This document shows positions 22,538 to 34,200 of a stretch of DNA of 57,235 nucleotides, one piece after another. The stretch is taken from positions 52,501-109,735 of the forward strand of contig CAUYUJ010000760.1 in assembly GCA_963575745.1 (NCBI GenBank), in the 5' to 3' direction. Position numbers and translations under genes: made by a program. Below the pieces are notes generated by a model. The model was given only the letters and a program-made list of their open reading frames with translations, had not been told where the DNA came from and made no database searches. This stretch comes from Prorocentrum cordatum. Lineage: Eukaryota; Sar; Dinophyceae; Prorocentrales; Prorocentraceae. Position 1 is the first letter of the stretch. Every line of letters starts with the position of its first letter.

Positions 22538-23353
22538 TCAGCCCCAGCCCAACCCTGGCTGCTGGAGGCCGCCCATGCCTGTCTGGTACATCTGCATATG
22601 TGGCTGCATCTGTGGCTGCATTCCTTGCTGGCCAGAGTTGCCCATCTGTGCCCCGCCGAAGGCCCCCATCTCCGCCTCGAACTTCGCCTGCTCGCGCGCC
22701 TCCTCTACCAACTCTTCCTGGCTGCTTCTGCCGCCAGGCACGGAGAGAAGTATCGCGCCAAGCTGAAGGAAGCACGAGACCCACATGAGAAAATAACCAG
22801 GTGTTGCCCCTCCGTGGGACGAGGTTAGCAGCAGGACTCCTTTGAGCCTGACGCGATTTAGGTATACTATGACCATTACATAATACATGGAAAGAACCGC
22901 AACGAGGAAGAATATGCCTACGGACTGCAAGATAGTCGCCATGCGTCTGTATTTCTTTCGCATCGATGAAGTCATATAGTAATTGAGCACGTACAGGGCC
23001 GAGCCTTGCAGCATGATGTTCACGACGAAGATGATGACGAGCATGAGGCCGAATCCGTACGCATGGTGGAAGCCATCGCAAAGGTTGTCAACCACCGTTG
23101 AGACGGCGGGAGCGCACGAGCGCTGTGCCAAGTCCTCGAGGGTGGGGTCTCCCTCGAAGACGCTGCATGCAGACTGCGGCATTGGCGTGACGCAATCGAC
23201 CGACACAGTGAGAGCGCGCGTCTGCACTTTGAATACCGCCACGAAGCCATTTAACAAAAACAGCGAGTGCATGGGCAAGCACAGAGCTATGAAACCGACG
23301 AAAGTGGACATGCCGGTGAGGCCGATCGCGGCAGGGTCGACCTTTTTGCCCAT
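22538..23353 (-). CDS. Four-TM membrane protein with Met/Gln/Gly-rich tail (copy B)
   Basis: This 271-residue paralogue of the gene at 11902-12720 has the same four hydrophobic segments, the same four loop cysteines and the same tail. Around 20 residues differ, clustered near residues 33-40 (after TM1) and in the loop before TM4, where one residue is missing. Silent differences are fewer (about seven noticed), so the pair shows little sign of purifying selection since duplication, although both frames remain open. The start MGKK at 23353 is supported because the upstream frame differs from copy A by a 2-bp indel. The frame is open to 23722, but that extension is not shared with A. Function unknown; possibly a recent and partly relaxed duplicate. 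Confidence 0.7.
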   Translation of the reverse strand: MGKKVDPAAIGLTGMSTFVGFIALCLPMHSLFLLNGFVAVFKVQTRALTVSVDCVTPMPQSACSVFEGDPTLEDLAQRSCAPAVSTVVDNLCDGFHHAYGFGLMLVIIFVVNIMLQGSALYVLNYYMTSSMRKKYRRMATILQSVGIFFLVAVLSMYYVMVIVYLNRVRLKGVLLLTSSHGGATPGYFLMWVSCFLQLGAILLSVPGGRSSQEELVEEAREQAKFEAEMGAFGGAQMGNSGQQGMQPQMQPHMQMYQTGMGGLQQPGLGWG

Positions 23354-23559
23354 CCTGCGCGGCAGGATTCGCACGGTGTGCGCGCGCGTAGCGGGGGGCA
23401 GCAGAAGGTGCAGGACGCCTCGCAGCGGCGTCCTCTTGAGCCACGCTGGCGACGTACTTAGCAGTAGACAACGGATGAGAAGCCACCTGATCAAAAACCG
23501 CGACAAAGGAACACCACAGCGGCTCCAGGTTTCCTGCGGGCGAGGCGAAGCTGCGCGTG

Positions 23560-23790
23560 ATCCTCCTGTAGCTAGGCCGAAGTAGGAGCGAAAGTCCGTT
23601 CCCGTCCGCCGGTGGCTGGGAGGTGTCCCAGTTGGGCCGGGCGGTGTTCCGGTTGTCCCAGGTGTCAGTAGCAGCGAAAGTCCGTTTCCCGTCCGCTGGT
23701 GGCCGGGAGGTGTCTGTCCCAATTGGGCCGGGCGGTGTCCCGGGTGTCCTGGGTGTCCCGGGCGTCCCGGCGCTAACGCATGTCGCTAAT
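23560..23790. repeat. ~87-bp tandem duplication
   Basis: The block agcgaaagtccgt...ccgggaggtgtc...gggccgggcggtgt occurs at about 23586 and 23673. It lies just outside the right edge of duplication B. Confidence 0.7.
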
Positions 23791-23799
23791 TTCATAACG

Positions 23800-24375
23800 T
23801 ATTTTTGTTCGGCGCCTGCGGCGGGCTTTCTTGTCCACTCCAGTTTATCTTATCTAATACATCTTGCCCAATCCAATCCATCTTATCTTATGAAACCATA
23901 CTGTCCCATCTTATCGTATCCCACCCAATCCAATCCACCCAACCCAATCCATGAATTCATGTGTTTCTGCGCCTGCGGCGGGCCAATCCAATCCATCTTA
24001 CCATATCCAATCAATTTTTCCAATCCAACCCATCAAATGTTATCCAAACCATCTTACCCCATCCAGTCCAATCCACCCAACCCGATCCATCAATTCATTT
24101 TTGTCGGCGCCTGCGGCGGGCTTTCTTATCCAAACCAGCTTATCTTATCCAATCCACCTTGTCCAATCCAATCAGTCTTATCTTACACGACCCATCTTGT
24201 CCCATCCTATACTACCCCACCCAATCCAATCCAATCCACCCAACCCAATCCATCAATGTATTTGTTTCTGCGCCTGCGGCGGGCCAATCCAATCCACCGT
24301 ATCTTATCCAATCCATCTCTTCCACTCCAATCCATCTTATCTTGTCCAACCCATCTCTTCCACAGAGAGATGAGA
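23800..24375. repeat. CCAATCCATCTTAT repeat with GCGCCTGCGGCGGGC boxes
   Basis: Short units of atccaatcc, atcttatc and ccacccaaccc fill the stretch. It is punctuated by four copies of gcgcctgcggcgggc at about 23812, 23970, 24109 and 24272, making a higher-order unit of roughly 140-160 bp. Confidence 0.8.
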
Positions 24376-24459
24376 TCAAGGTGACATGCTGGGGTCAATC
24401 AGGGTGGGCATTTGATCTCAATCCCTCCCAACCTCCTTATCGCCCGCAGGGCGGTCGTA

Positions 24460-24665
24460 TAAGTATCTGTCTTCCCTGCAGGCCAGGCCCCGGCAAGCGG
24501 CGGGGCGGCCGCGGACCGTCGGCCTGGCCAGCGGCAGCGCTGATCGGCGGCAGCCGGACCCCAAGAGGGACGGATAGGGGACCGACCACGACAACGACGA
24601 CGACGGCGACGACGACGACGGCGACGACGAGCGAAAGCGAGAGCGACAGCGAGAGCGAGCGACAG
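24460..24665. repeat. Linker module followed by GAC repeat (copy 1)
   Basis: cttccctgcaggcc, then ggccccggcaagcggcgggg, a GC-rich ~100-bp part and a GACGAC run ending in gcgaaagcgagagcg. The same order recurs at 30045-30290. It directly precedes the 21-bp minisatellite in both places. Confidence 0.75.
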
Positions 24666-25950
24666 CGGGGACAAGAAGGGCAGGAAGGGAGCCACGAAGG
24701 GCGACAGCGGGGCCACGAAGGGAATGCGTATGGGGCCACGAAGGGCTGCAATGAGCGGGGGCCACGAAGGGCAGATAATGCGGTGCCACAGAGGGCAACG
24801 ACGGGGCCACTGAGGGTAGCAACTGGGCCACGAAGGGCAGCGAGGGGGCCACAAAGGGCGACAGCGGGACCACGAAGGGCATGCATATGGGGCCGCGACG
24901 GGCGCGAACGAGCGAGGGTCACGAAGGACATACGTATACTGGGCCGCAAAAGGCAAGGACGGGGCCACTGAGGGTAACAACGGGGCCGCGACGGGCAGCG
25001 AGGGGGCCGAGAGGGGCGACAGCGGGGCCACGAAGCGCATGCATGTGCGGCCACGAAGGGCGCGAACGAGCGGGGGCCACGAAAGGCATACATATATATG
25101 AGGCCACGAGGAGCAGCGGGCCACGAGGGGCTGAAACGGGGCCACGAAGGGCAGCGAGGGGGCCAACGGGGCCACGACGGGCAGCGAGGGGGCCATGAAG
25201 GGCTGCAACGGGGCCACGAGGGGCAGCGAGGGGGCCACGAAGAGCTGCATATGGGGCCACGAAGGGCTGAAACGGGGCCACGAAGGGCAGCGAGGGGGCC
25301 ACAAAGGGCGACAGCGGGGCTACGAAGGGCATGCATATGGGGCCACGGCGGGCGCGAACGACCGAGGGCCACGAAGGGCATACATACATGGGGCCACAAA
25401 GGGCGACGGCGGGGCCACTGCGGGCAGAAAAGGGGCCACGAAGGGCAGCAAGGGGGCCACGAAGGGCGACAGCGGGGCCACGAAGAGCATGCGAATGGGA
25501 CCACGACGGGCGCGTGCGAGCGGGGGCCACGAATGGCACAGAATGCGGGGCCACAGAGGGCAGCGACGGGGCCGCTGTGGGCAGCACCGGGGCCACGAAG
25601 GGCAGCGAAGGGGCCACGAAGGGCAGCGAGGGGGCCACGAAGGGCATGCATATGCTGCATATAGGGCCACGACGGGCGCGACCAAGCGGGGTCACGAAGG
25701 GCATTCGTATACTGGGCCACAAAGGGCGACAGCGGGGCCACTGGGGGCAGCAAAGGGGGCCACGAAGGGCAGCGAGGGGGGCACGTAGGGCGACAGCGGG
25801 GCTACAAAGGGCATACGTACGGGGCCACGACGGGCGCGTGCGAGCGGGAGCCACGAAGGGCATATAATGCGGGGCCACTGAGGGCAGCAAAGGGGCCACT
25901 GAGGGCAGCAAAGGGGCCACGAAGGGCAGCGAGCGAAGGCGACCGCGGAA
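24666..25950. repeat. 21-bp GGGCCACGAAGGGC minisatellite, main block
   Basis: The basic unit is ggggccacgaagggcagcgag (21 bp, seven codons) with variants ending in gacag or gcatg. A larger order of about 230-300 bp is marked by gggcatgcatatggggcc and gacgggcgcgaacgagcg. Because the unit is a multiple of three, frames of over 400 codons stay open on both strands. These are regarded as artefacts. Confidence 0.85.
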
Positions 25951-26165
25951 CCATTATGTGCAGCGAGGGGCATCGAAGGCGGGCGAAGGGCACCGAGCGG
26001 CGACTGCAGTCCTTAACGGGCTGGTCGGGCGGGCGGGCCCCGACGGGCGGGCCGAGCGGGCGGGTCGTTGAAGCGTGAGACCTGCTTGAACAGCCAGGCA
26101 ATATGTAGCGGGAGTGCAATTCCTGAGCGTCGACGAGCGCCATCTTAATAAATGGTTAGGAAATA
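25951..26165. repeat. GCGGGCGGG linker module (copy 1)
   Basis: cagcgaggggcatcgaaggc through gggctggtcgggcgggc to ctgcttgaac and aataaatggttagg. Copies occur at 26500-26715 and, shortened, at 27895-28000. Each one closes a block of the 21-bp minisatellite. Confidence 0.75.
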
Positions 26166-26499
26166 CCAGGGAGGCCAGAAAGGGCATGCGCATGGGACCA
26201 CGACGGGCGCGAACGAGCGGGGGCCACGAATGGCTTATAATGATGAGCCACAGAGGGCAGCGACGGGGCCGCTGAGGGCAGCACGGGGGCCACGAAGGGC
26301 AGCGAGTGGGCCACAAAGGGCGACAGCGGGGCCACGAAAGGCATGCATATGGGGCCACGACGGGCGCGAGCGAGCGGGGGCCATGAAGGGCAGTCGTATA
26401 CGGGGGCCTCAAAGGGCGACAGCGGGGCCACTGAGGGCAGCAAAGGGGCCACGAAGGGCAGCGAGGGGGCCATGAATGGCAGCGGGCGCAGGCGACCGC
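26166..26499. repeat. 21-bp minisatellite, second block
   Basis: Same unit and larger-order landmarks as 24666-25950. Confidence 0.85.
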
Positions 26500-26714
26500 G
26501 GAACCAGTACGGACAGCGAGGGGCATCGAAGGCGGGCGAAGGGCACCGAGCGGCGACTGCAGTCTTTACCGGGCTGGTCGGGCGGGCAGGCCCCGACGGG
26601 CGGATGGTGGGCGGGTCGCTGAAGCGTGAGACCTGCTTGAACCGCCACGCGCTATGTAGCGGGAGCGCAATTCCTAAGTGTCGAGGAGCGGCATCTGAAT
26701 AAATTGTAATGGAA
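26500..26714. repeat. GCGGGCGGG linker module (copy 2)
   Basis: Closely similar to 25951-26165, including the cgtgagacctgcttgaac and tgaataaat ends. Confidence 0.75.
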
Positions 26715-26910
26715 TATCAAGCGGGTTCCGCGATTCGGCGGTAAGTTGCGAGGAAGTCCCAAGCGAGAACGCGATTCTGCAAGCAATTGTGAAAAAGCAT
26801 CAAGCGGGAGCCGCGATTCGGTGGTAAATTGCGACGAGGTCCCAAGCGAGAGCGCGATTCTTCAATACATTGTGCGGGAATATCAAACGGGACCTGTTGT
26901 TGTTGCAAAC
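26715..26910. repeat. AATTGTGAGGAAGT-TCAAGCGGGAGC repeat units
   Basis: About four degenerate ~45-50 bp units (tatcaagcgggttccgcgattc, ttgcgaggaagtcccaagcg and relatives). These match, on the opposite strand, the two blocks of the 160-bp tandem repeat at 9846-10880. Another set is at 30570-30790. Confidence 0.7.
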
Positions 26911-27017
26911 ATGGGGTCAACGACACAGTTTGAACCTCAATATTTCCCCTGAAAAAAACAAGGTGCGAGTCCCGGGAGGAGCACTTCAATTGAAAAAAAC
27001 AATGTGCACTGGGCGGG

Positions 27018-27200
27018 GGGGATCAACAATAATTACTTCAGAAGCGAGAAATCAACAGCAACAACAACAATCATTTCAATACTGTTCGCTCCTACCTGCT
27101 CACGTGCCAATCAAGACGCATCTCCAAAACCCACGGTACCCGCCCTCGTCTTCGATCGTACCCCCCTCGAGGTACATCTTCCTTACCTGCTATGTGTATA
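27018..27200. repeat. Microsatellite-bearing module (copy 1)
   Basis: gatcaacaataattacttcagaa precedes a short CAACAA run (27053-27071), which is followed by ctgttcgctcctacctgctc and cgtcttcgatcgtacc. The same three-part order recurs at about 29860-30045, and the right-hand part alone at 36230-36310 and 54173-54290. Confidence 0.65.
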
Positions 27201-27469
27201 TCGTGCAGCCCCTAAAACAAGGCAAGAGAGGACGGGTGGAAGGGGGAGGGAGAAGAGTGGAGCACGAGAGAAATTAGCAGGAGGTGGGCAAGGAGCAGAA
27301 AACAAGTGGTAAAACCAGACGGGCAGATCTGACCCATAGCGGGCAGGTCGGAAAGGCGGGCCCAGGCGACGAGGCCGAGCAGGCGGGTTGCTGAAGCGTG
27401 GGTCCTGCATGAATCGAAAAGAAATCTCGAGCGGTTGCGCGATTCCCTAGCAAATCGTCAGAAAGCCAG

Positions 27470-27890
27470 CGTGGGCCACGAAGAGCAACAAAATCCGAGG
27501 CCACGAAGGGCAGCGGCGGGGCCGCTGAGGGCAGCACGGGGGCCACGAAGGGCAGCGAGGGGACCACAAAGGGCGACAGTGGGGCCACGAAGGGCATGCA
27601 TATGGGGCCACGACGGGCGCGAGCGAGCGGGGGCCACGAAAGGCAGTCGTATATGGGGCCACAAAAAGGGCGACAGCGGGGCCACTGAGGGCAGCAACGG
27701 GGCCACGAAGGGCAGCGAGGGGGCCACGAAGGGCGACAGCGGTGCTACGAAGGGCATGCGTATGGGGCCACGACGGGCGCGTGCGATCGGGGGCCAAGAA
27801 GTGTATATACTGCGGGGCTACAGAGGACAGCAGCGACGGGGCCACTGAGGGCAGCAACGGGGCCACGAAGGGCACCGAGCGAAGGCTACC
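27470..27890. repeat. 21-bp minisatellite, third block
   Basis: Same unit as 24666-25950. It ends in the linker module at 27895-28000. Confidence 0.85.
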
Positions 27891-27997
27891 GCGGAACCAG
27901 TATGGGCAAGGAGGGGCATCGAGGGCGAGCGAAGGGCAACGAACGGCAACTGCTGTCCTTAACGGGCTGGTCGGGCGGGCAGGTCCAAACGGGCGGG

Positions 27998-28166
27998 TCG
28001 AACAACAACAACAACTACAACAACAACACCAACAACAACAACAACATCAACAACCACAACAACAAAAACAACACCAACACCAACAACAACAATAACAATA
28101 ACAACAATAACAACAACAACAACAACAGCAACAACAACAACAACAACAATAACAACAACAACAACA
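27998..28166. repeat. (AAC)n trinucleotide array
   Basis: About 165 bp of caacaa/cacaac/aataac repeat, attached at its left to the linker module and at its right to catttaagactgggg. Confidence 0.9.
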
Positions 28167-28760
28167 ACAATCATTTAAGACTGGGGACACTCCGTTCTCA
28201 CCAGTGCCAGGGTTTTCATAGGAGGCGGGCAATACCCCCACTTTGTGGGGGGGCCGGTTCAAGCTCTACCAAATTTCCAAACGACTCTTCGCCACCACCC
28301 ACACCCAGCTTCCCGCCCTATGACGTTCGGACACTTCACTTCGTGGCATGCGGACGACCGTGGCTACTATTCAGGGCCCCGCGGCCGACGACGACGGCGT
28401 GCGCGCGCGAAGAAAAAACGAATGTGTCCCGCATGGTATTATTTGACAGGGATGATGGCCCTGGCAGGTGCGCAACCGTTGTCGCAGAAGTTCGAAAAAG
28501 TTGCTCGCAAAAGCCCGTTTGACAGAAATGTTTAAAAAGTGTTGGGTTTCCTACGAATCCGCAAGAGCGCGCGGGATGAGATTTTGACATTTTTTTGTTG
28601 AAAAACCATTGGTTTTTTGATGTTTTTATGTTAAAATCGCTCCGAACACTAAGCTTTTGGAAGGATTTCGTCTTGCGCGCGCGAATGTCCACTTTACCTT
28701 ATTTTTTGCAAGGGATTCTTGAAATTTGATTATATTAGAACAAGAAATGTCATTTTCTAT
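28167..28760. repeat. ~0.55-kb direct duplication, left copy
   Basis: Begins near ggggacactccgttctcacc and runs through the CG-rich dispersed repeat (cgtgcgcgcgcgaagaaaa) to gggattcttgaa. Nearly identical to 28994-29730 apart from a different stretch of about 170 bp in the right copy (29188-29355). Confidence 0.85.
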
Positions 28761-28899
28761 TGTTTTTTGCAAGGGAAAGCGGATTACAACAAAACAACCG
28801 GATCCTGTACACACCCTCTTTTCTGAGGCTTCCTCACGAAAATGATGAAAATGTAGCTGCGGCCTAGGCGGCGCAGGGGGGGCGCGCACCAGGGGGCCC

Positions 28900-28931
28900 A
28901 ACAATAATTATTCTTTAGAATAATAATGTTC

Positions 28932-28991
<60 letters not shown>

Positions 28992-28992
28992 T
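28900..28992. repeat. Microsatellite-bearing module (copy 2) with (AAC)n
   Basis: caacaataattattctttag precedes a CAA run from 28931 to 28990. Same left flank as copies at 29860 and 30897. Confidence 0.75.
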
Positions 28993-28993
28993 A

Positions 28994-29730
28994 CTAGCAC
29001 GTGGGGACACTCCGTTCTCACCAGTGCCAGGGTTTTCATAGGAGGCGGGCAATACCCCCACTTTGTGGGGGGGCCGGTTCAAGCTCTACCAAATTTCCAA
29101 ACGACTCTTCGCCACCACCCACACCCAGCTTCCCGCCCTATGACGTTCGGACACTTCACTTCGTGGCCTGCGGACGACCGTGGCTACTACACACGCATGG
29201 GTACAGTGACTTGTTGTGGTAACATTTTCTGGACGCTAGCTTAGTATACGACTTTTCCCCCTGTTCCAACACTGGACACCTGCGATTCGTATGATGTTAT
29301 GTTGCGCGGTGCTAAAATTCCTAAGAAACCCAATGGTTTTTGAAGATTTCGGCGTGCGCGCGCGAAGAAAAAACGAATGTGTCCCGCATGGTATTATTTG
29401 ACAGGGATGATGGCCCTGGCAGGTGCGCAACCGTTGTTGCAGAAGTTCGAAAAAGTTGCTCGCAAAAGCCCGTTTGACAGAAATGTTTAAAAAGTGTTGG
29501 GTTTCCTACGAATCCGCAAGAGCGCGCGGGATGAAATTTTGACATTTTTTTTTTTTTGAAAAACCATTGGTTTTTTGATGTTTTTATGTTAAAATCGCTA
29601 CGAACACTAAGGTTTTGGAAGGATTTCGTCTTGCGCGCGCGAATGTCCACTTTACCTTATTTTTTGCAAGGGATTCTTGAAGTTTGGTTATGTTAGAACA
29701 AGAAATGTCCACTTTAGCTTATTTTTTGCA
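28994..29730. repeat. ~0.55-kb direct duplication, right copy
   Basis: Matches 28167-28760, with about 170 bp of extra sequence (29188-29355) that contains gaagatttcggcgtgcgcgc, a piece of the CG-rich dispersed repeat. Here that repeat keeps a longer 5' portion. Confidence 0.85.
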
Positions 29731-29859
29731 AGGGAAAACCGATCGTAACAACACAACCGGATCCGGACCAACCCGTTTTGCCTGAGACTTCCTCACGAAA
29801 ATGATGAAAATGAGGCTGCGGCCTAGGCGCGGCGGGGGGGTCGTGCACCAGGGGTCCCA

Positions 29860-29891
29860 ACAATAATTATTCTTTAGAAGTAATAATGTTC

Positions 29892-29933
<42 letters not shown>

Positions 29934-30180
29934 AATATTAAGACTGTTCGCCCTTATATGCTCGAGTGTCCAATAACGCGTATTTCCCAACCCTCGATAC
30001 CCGCCCTCTTCGTCTTCGATCGATACCCTTTTGGGGGGTATACCTTTCTTCCCTGCAGGCCGGGCCCCGGCAAGCGGCGGGGCGGCCGCGGACCGTCGGC
30101 CTGGCCAGCGGCAGCGCTGATCGGCGGGGCGGCCGCGGACCGTCGACCCGACCCCAAGAGGGACGGACAGGGGACCGACC

Positions 30181-30219
<39 letters not shown>

Positions 30220-30290
30220 TCGAAGACGACGCGACGACGACGACGGCGAAGACGAGCGAAAGCGAGAGCGAGAGAGAACGACAGCAGGGC
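29860..30290. repeat. Microsatellite-bearing module (copy 3) plus GC-rich and GAC linker
   Basis: In order: caacaataattattctttag, a CAA run (29890-29935), agactgttcgcccttatatg, tcgtcttcgatcgatacc, cttccctgcaggcc, ggccccggcaagcggcgggg and a GACGAC run. This is the most complete version of the composite and links modules that stand alone elsewhere. Confidence 0.7.
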
Positions 30291-30535
30291 CACGAAGGGC
30301 ACGAAGTAGGCCACGAAGGGCGACAGCGGGGACACGAAGGGAATGCGTATGGGGCCACGAAGAGCGCGAACGAGCGGGGGCCACGAAGTGCAGATAATGC
30401 GGGGCCACAGAAGGCAACTATGGGGCCACTGAGGGTAGCAACTGGGCCACGTAGGACAGTGAGGGGGACACAAATGGCGACAGCGGGGCCACGAAGGGCA
30501 TGCACGTGGGGCCACAACGGGCGCGACTCCTGGGG
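30291..30535. repeat. 21-bp minisatellite, fourth block
   Basis: Same gggccacgaagggc units and same gcatgcacgtggggcc landmark as at 24666-25950. Confidence 0.8.
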
Positions 30536-30569
30536 TGTCGGGAGCGCGGCGCTTGGGCAAATTCCAAGA

Positions 30570-30800
30570 AATTCCAACGCAAGGCCATTCTTTAGTAAGT
30601 TGCAAGCAAGTCTCCAGCGAGAGCGCGACTCCAGAGCGCCGGGAGAGCGATTCCTGAGTAAATTGCAAGGAAGTCCCAAGCGAGAGCGCGATTCCTGAAT
30701 AAAATGCGAGGAAATCTCGGGCGGGAGCGGGGGTCCTGGCTAAATTGTAAGAAAGTTTCAAGCGGGAGCCGTTATTGTTGTAACCCGGGGGCCAGGGGCC
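30570..30800. repeat. AATTGTGAGGAAGT-TCAAGCGGGAGC repeat units, second set
   Basis: About five degenerate ~45-bp units (ttgcaaggaagtcccaagcg, agcgcgattcctgaataaaa). Same family as 26715-26910 and, inverted, 9846-10880. Confidence 0.7.
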
Positions 30801-30930
30801 CACTTTGAGCAGGAAGACTTTCCGTGTCAAAAAACAGGGTGCGAGCGTCGAGGGACACACTTTGATTGAGAACAAACAGCATGCACCAGTGAGGGGGGAT
30901 CAACAATCATTATTTTTCAGAAATGAATAT

Positions 30931-30970
<40 letters not shown>

Positions 30971-31204
30971 GGAAAAGGCGCGCGTGAGAGCCCCGTGAGC
31001 TCTAGCCGTCCGGACCCGCCCTCGCCTTATTGCGAGAGCTGCGCTCAGAGCCCCGTGGACGCATTCTGACCCCCCCCAGCAAAAGCAACAGCAACAGCAA
31101 TCAGCAACCCCCCAAAAAAAAATCCTGGAACTCCCTTGGACTCCCTTACGGACCTTGACGTGGTCCTATGGGTGAAAAACGTATGCGCGCCGGCGTGCCG
31201 CCGC
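30801..31204. other. Linker with short (AAC)n
   Basis: gatcaacaatcattatttttcag precedes a CAA run (30934-30970), a fourth left flank of the microsatellite module. The rest, to the start of the 32-bp satellite, is unassigned. Confidence 0.5.
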
Positions 31205-34200
31205 TTCAATACAGATCCGATACAGACTGTATGGGATCCTGTAGATCCGATACAGACTGTATGGGATCCTGTAGAGATCCGATACAGACTGCATGGGATC
31301 CTGTAGAGATCCGATACAGACTGTATAAGTTCCTATACAGATCCGATACAGACTGTACAGGATCCTATACATATCCGATACAGACTGTATGGGATCCCAT
31401 ACAGATCCGATACAGACTGTATGGGATCCTGTAGAGATCCGATACTGACTGTATGGAACCCTGTTGGGATCCGATACAGACTGTATGAGATCCTGTAGAG
31501 ATCCGATACTGACTGTAGGGAATCCTATACATATCCGATACAGACTGTATGGGATCCTGTAGAGATCCGATACTGACTGTATGGAATCCTGTAGATATCC
31601 GATACAGACTGTATGGAATCCTGTAGAGATCCGATACAAACTGTATGGGTTCCTGTAGAGATCCGATACAGACTGTATGGGATCCCATACAGATCCGATA
31701 CCGACTGTATGGGATCATATACAGATCCGATACAGACTGTATGGGATCCCATACAGATCCGACACAGACTGTATGGAATCCTGTAGAGATCCGATACATA
31801 CTGTATGGGATCCTATACAGATCCGATACAGACTGGAGAGGATCCTACACAGATCCGATACAAACTGTATACGACCCTATACAAATCCGATACAGACTGA
31901 AAAAAGGATCCAAAACATATCCGATACAGACTGAATTGGATCCAATACAGACCCGATACTGACAGAAAAGGATCCTACACATATCCGATACAGACTGTAT
32001 ATATCCTACACCGATCCAATACAAACCGTATGGGATCCTACACAGATCCGATACAGACTGGGTAGGATCCTATACAGATCCAATACAGACTGTATAGGAT
32101 CCTATACAGATCCGATACAGACTGAAAAGGATCATACACAGATCCGACACAGACTGTATAGCATCCTATACAGATCCGATACAGACTGTATGGGATCCTG
32201 TAGAGACCCGATACTGACTGTATGGAATTCTGTAGAGGTCCAATACAGACTGTATAGGATCCTGTAGAGATCCGATACTGACTGTATGGAATCCTATACA
32301 GACTCGATACAGACTGTACGGGATCCTGTAGAGTTCCGATACAGACAGTATGAGATCCTGTAGAGATCCGATACTGACGGTTTAGGATCCTACACAGATC
32401 CGATAAAAACTGTATGGGATCCTGTAGAGATCCGATACAGACTGTATGGGATCCCATACAGATCCGATACAGACTGTATGGGATCGTATACAGAACCGAT
32501 ACAGACTGGGCAGGATCCCATACAGATCCGACACAGACTGTATTGAATCCTGTACAGATCCGATACATACTGTATGTGATCCTAAACAGATCCGACACAG
32601 ACTGTGTGGGATCCTACACAGATCCGAAACAGACTGTATAGGGTACGACACAGATCCGATACTGACTGTACAGGATCCTACACAGATCCGATACAGACTG
32701 TATGGGTTCCTATACAGATCCAATACAGACTATATAGGATCCTATACAGATCCGATACAGACTGTATGGGATCCTTCACATATCCGATACAGACTGTATG
32801 GGATCCTACACAGATCCGATTCAGACTGTATAGGATCCTATACAAATCCGATACAGACTGTAGAGGGGCCTATACAGATCCGGCACAGAGTGTATGCGAT
32901 CCTGTAGATATCCGATACAAACTGTATGGGATCCTGTAGAGATCCGATACAGACTGTATAGGATCCTACACTGATCCGATACAGACTGTATGGGATCCTG
33001 TAGAGATCCGATACTGACTGTATGGAATCCTGTAGAGATCCGATACAAACTGTATGGGATCCTGTAGAGATCCGATACAGACTGTATGGGATCCTATACA
33101 GATCCGATACAGACTGTATGGGATCATGTAGAGATCCGATACTGACTGTATGGAATCCTGTTGGGATCCGGTACAGACTGTATGGGATCCTGTAGAGATC
33201 CGATACTGACTGTATGGAATCCTATACATATCCGATACAGACTGCATGGGATCCTGTAGATATCCGATACTGACTGTATGGAATCCTGTAGAGATCCGAT
33301 ACAGACTGTATGGAATCCTGTAGAGATCCGATAAAAACTGTATGGGATCCTGTAGAGATCCGATACAGACTGTATGGGATCCTATACATATCCGATACAG
33401 ACTGTATGGGATCCTGTAGAGATCCGATACTGACTGTGCAGGATCCTATACAGATCCGGTACAGACTGTATGGGATCCTGTAGAGATCCGATACAGACTG
33501 TATAGAATCTTATACAGACCCGATACAGACTGTATGGGATCCTACACAGATCCGATTCAGACTGTATGGGATCCTATACAGATCCGGTACAGACTGTATG
33601 GGATCCTGTTGAGATCAGATACAGACTGTAGAGGATCCTACACCAATCCGATACAGAGTGTATGGGATCCTGTACAGATCCGATATAGACTGTATGGGAT
33701 CCTGTACAGACCCGATACAGACTGTACGGGCTCCTGTAGAGATCCGATACAGACTGTATGGAATCCTGTACAGACCCGATACAGACTGCATGGGATCCTG
33801 CAGAGACCCGATACTGACTGTATGGAATCCTGCAGAGGTCCGATACCTGCTGTGTGGGATCCTATACAGATCCAATACAGACTGTATGGAATCCTGTAGA
33901 GATCCTGTACAGACTGTATGGGGTCCTGTGGAGAACCGATACAGGCTCTGTGGGATCCTATACAGATCCGATACACACAGTATGGGATCCTTTACAGATC
34001 CGATACAGACTGTTATAGGATCCTACATAGATCCGATACAGACTGAAGAGGAACCGATACAGATCCAATACAGACTGTATCGGATCCTACACAGATCTGA
34101 TACTGACTGTATGGGATCCTATACAGATCCGATACAGACTGTATAGGATCCTATACAGATCCGATACAGACTGTGTAGGATCCTACACAGATCCGATACA

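Larger units (their letters stand above)
19182..23538. repeat. Segmental duplication, copy B
   Basis: Matches 6616-12905 in order and orientation. It lacks the 2.3-kb block 9067-11412 of A (the junction is at about 21502-21508), has three 75-bp units instead of four, and carries an extra insert at 21548-22095. Its left edge abuts the LINE fragment and its right edge is at ccaggtttcctg, after which A and B are unrelated. Confidence 0.9.

Noticed and set aside
24437-25753. 438-codon minus-strand frame
   Set aside because: Follows from the 21-bp unit; competing frames of similar length are open on both strands.
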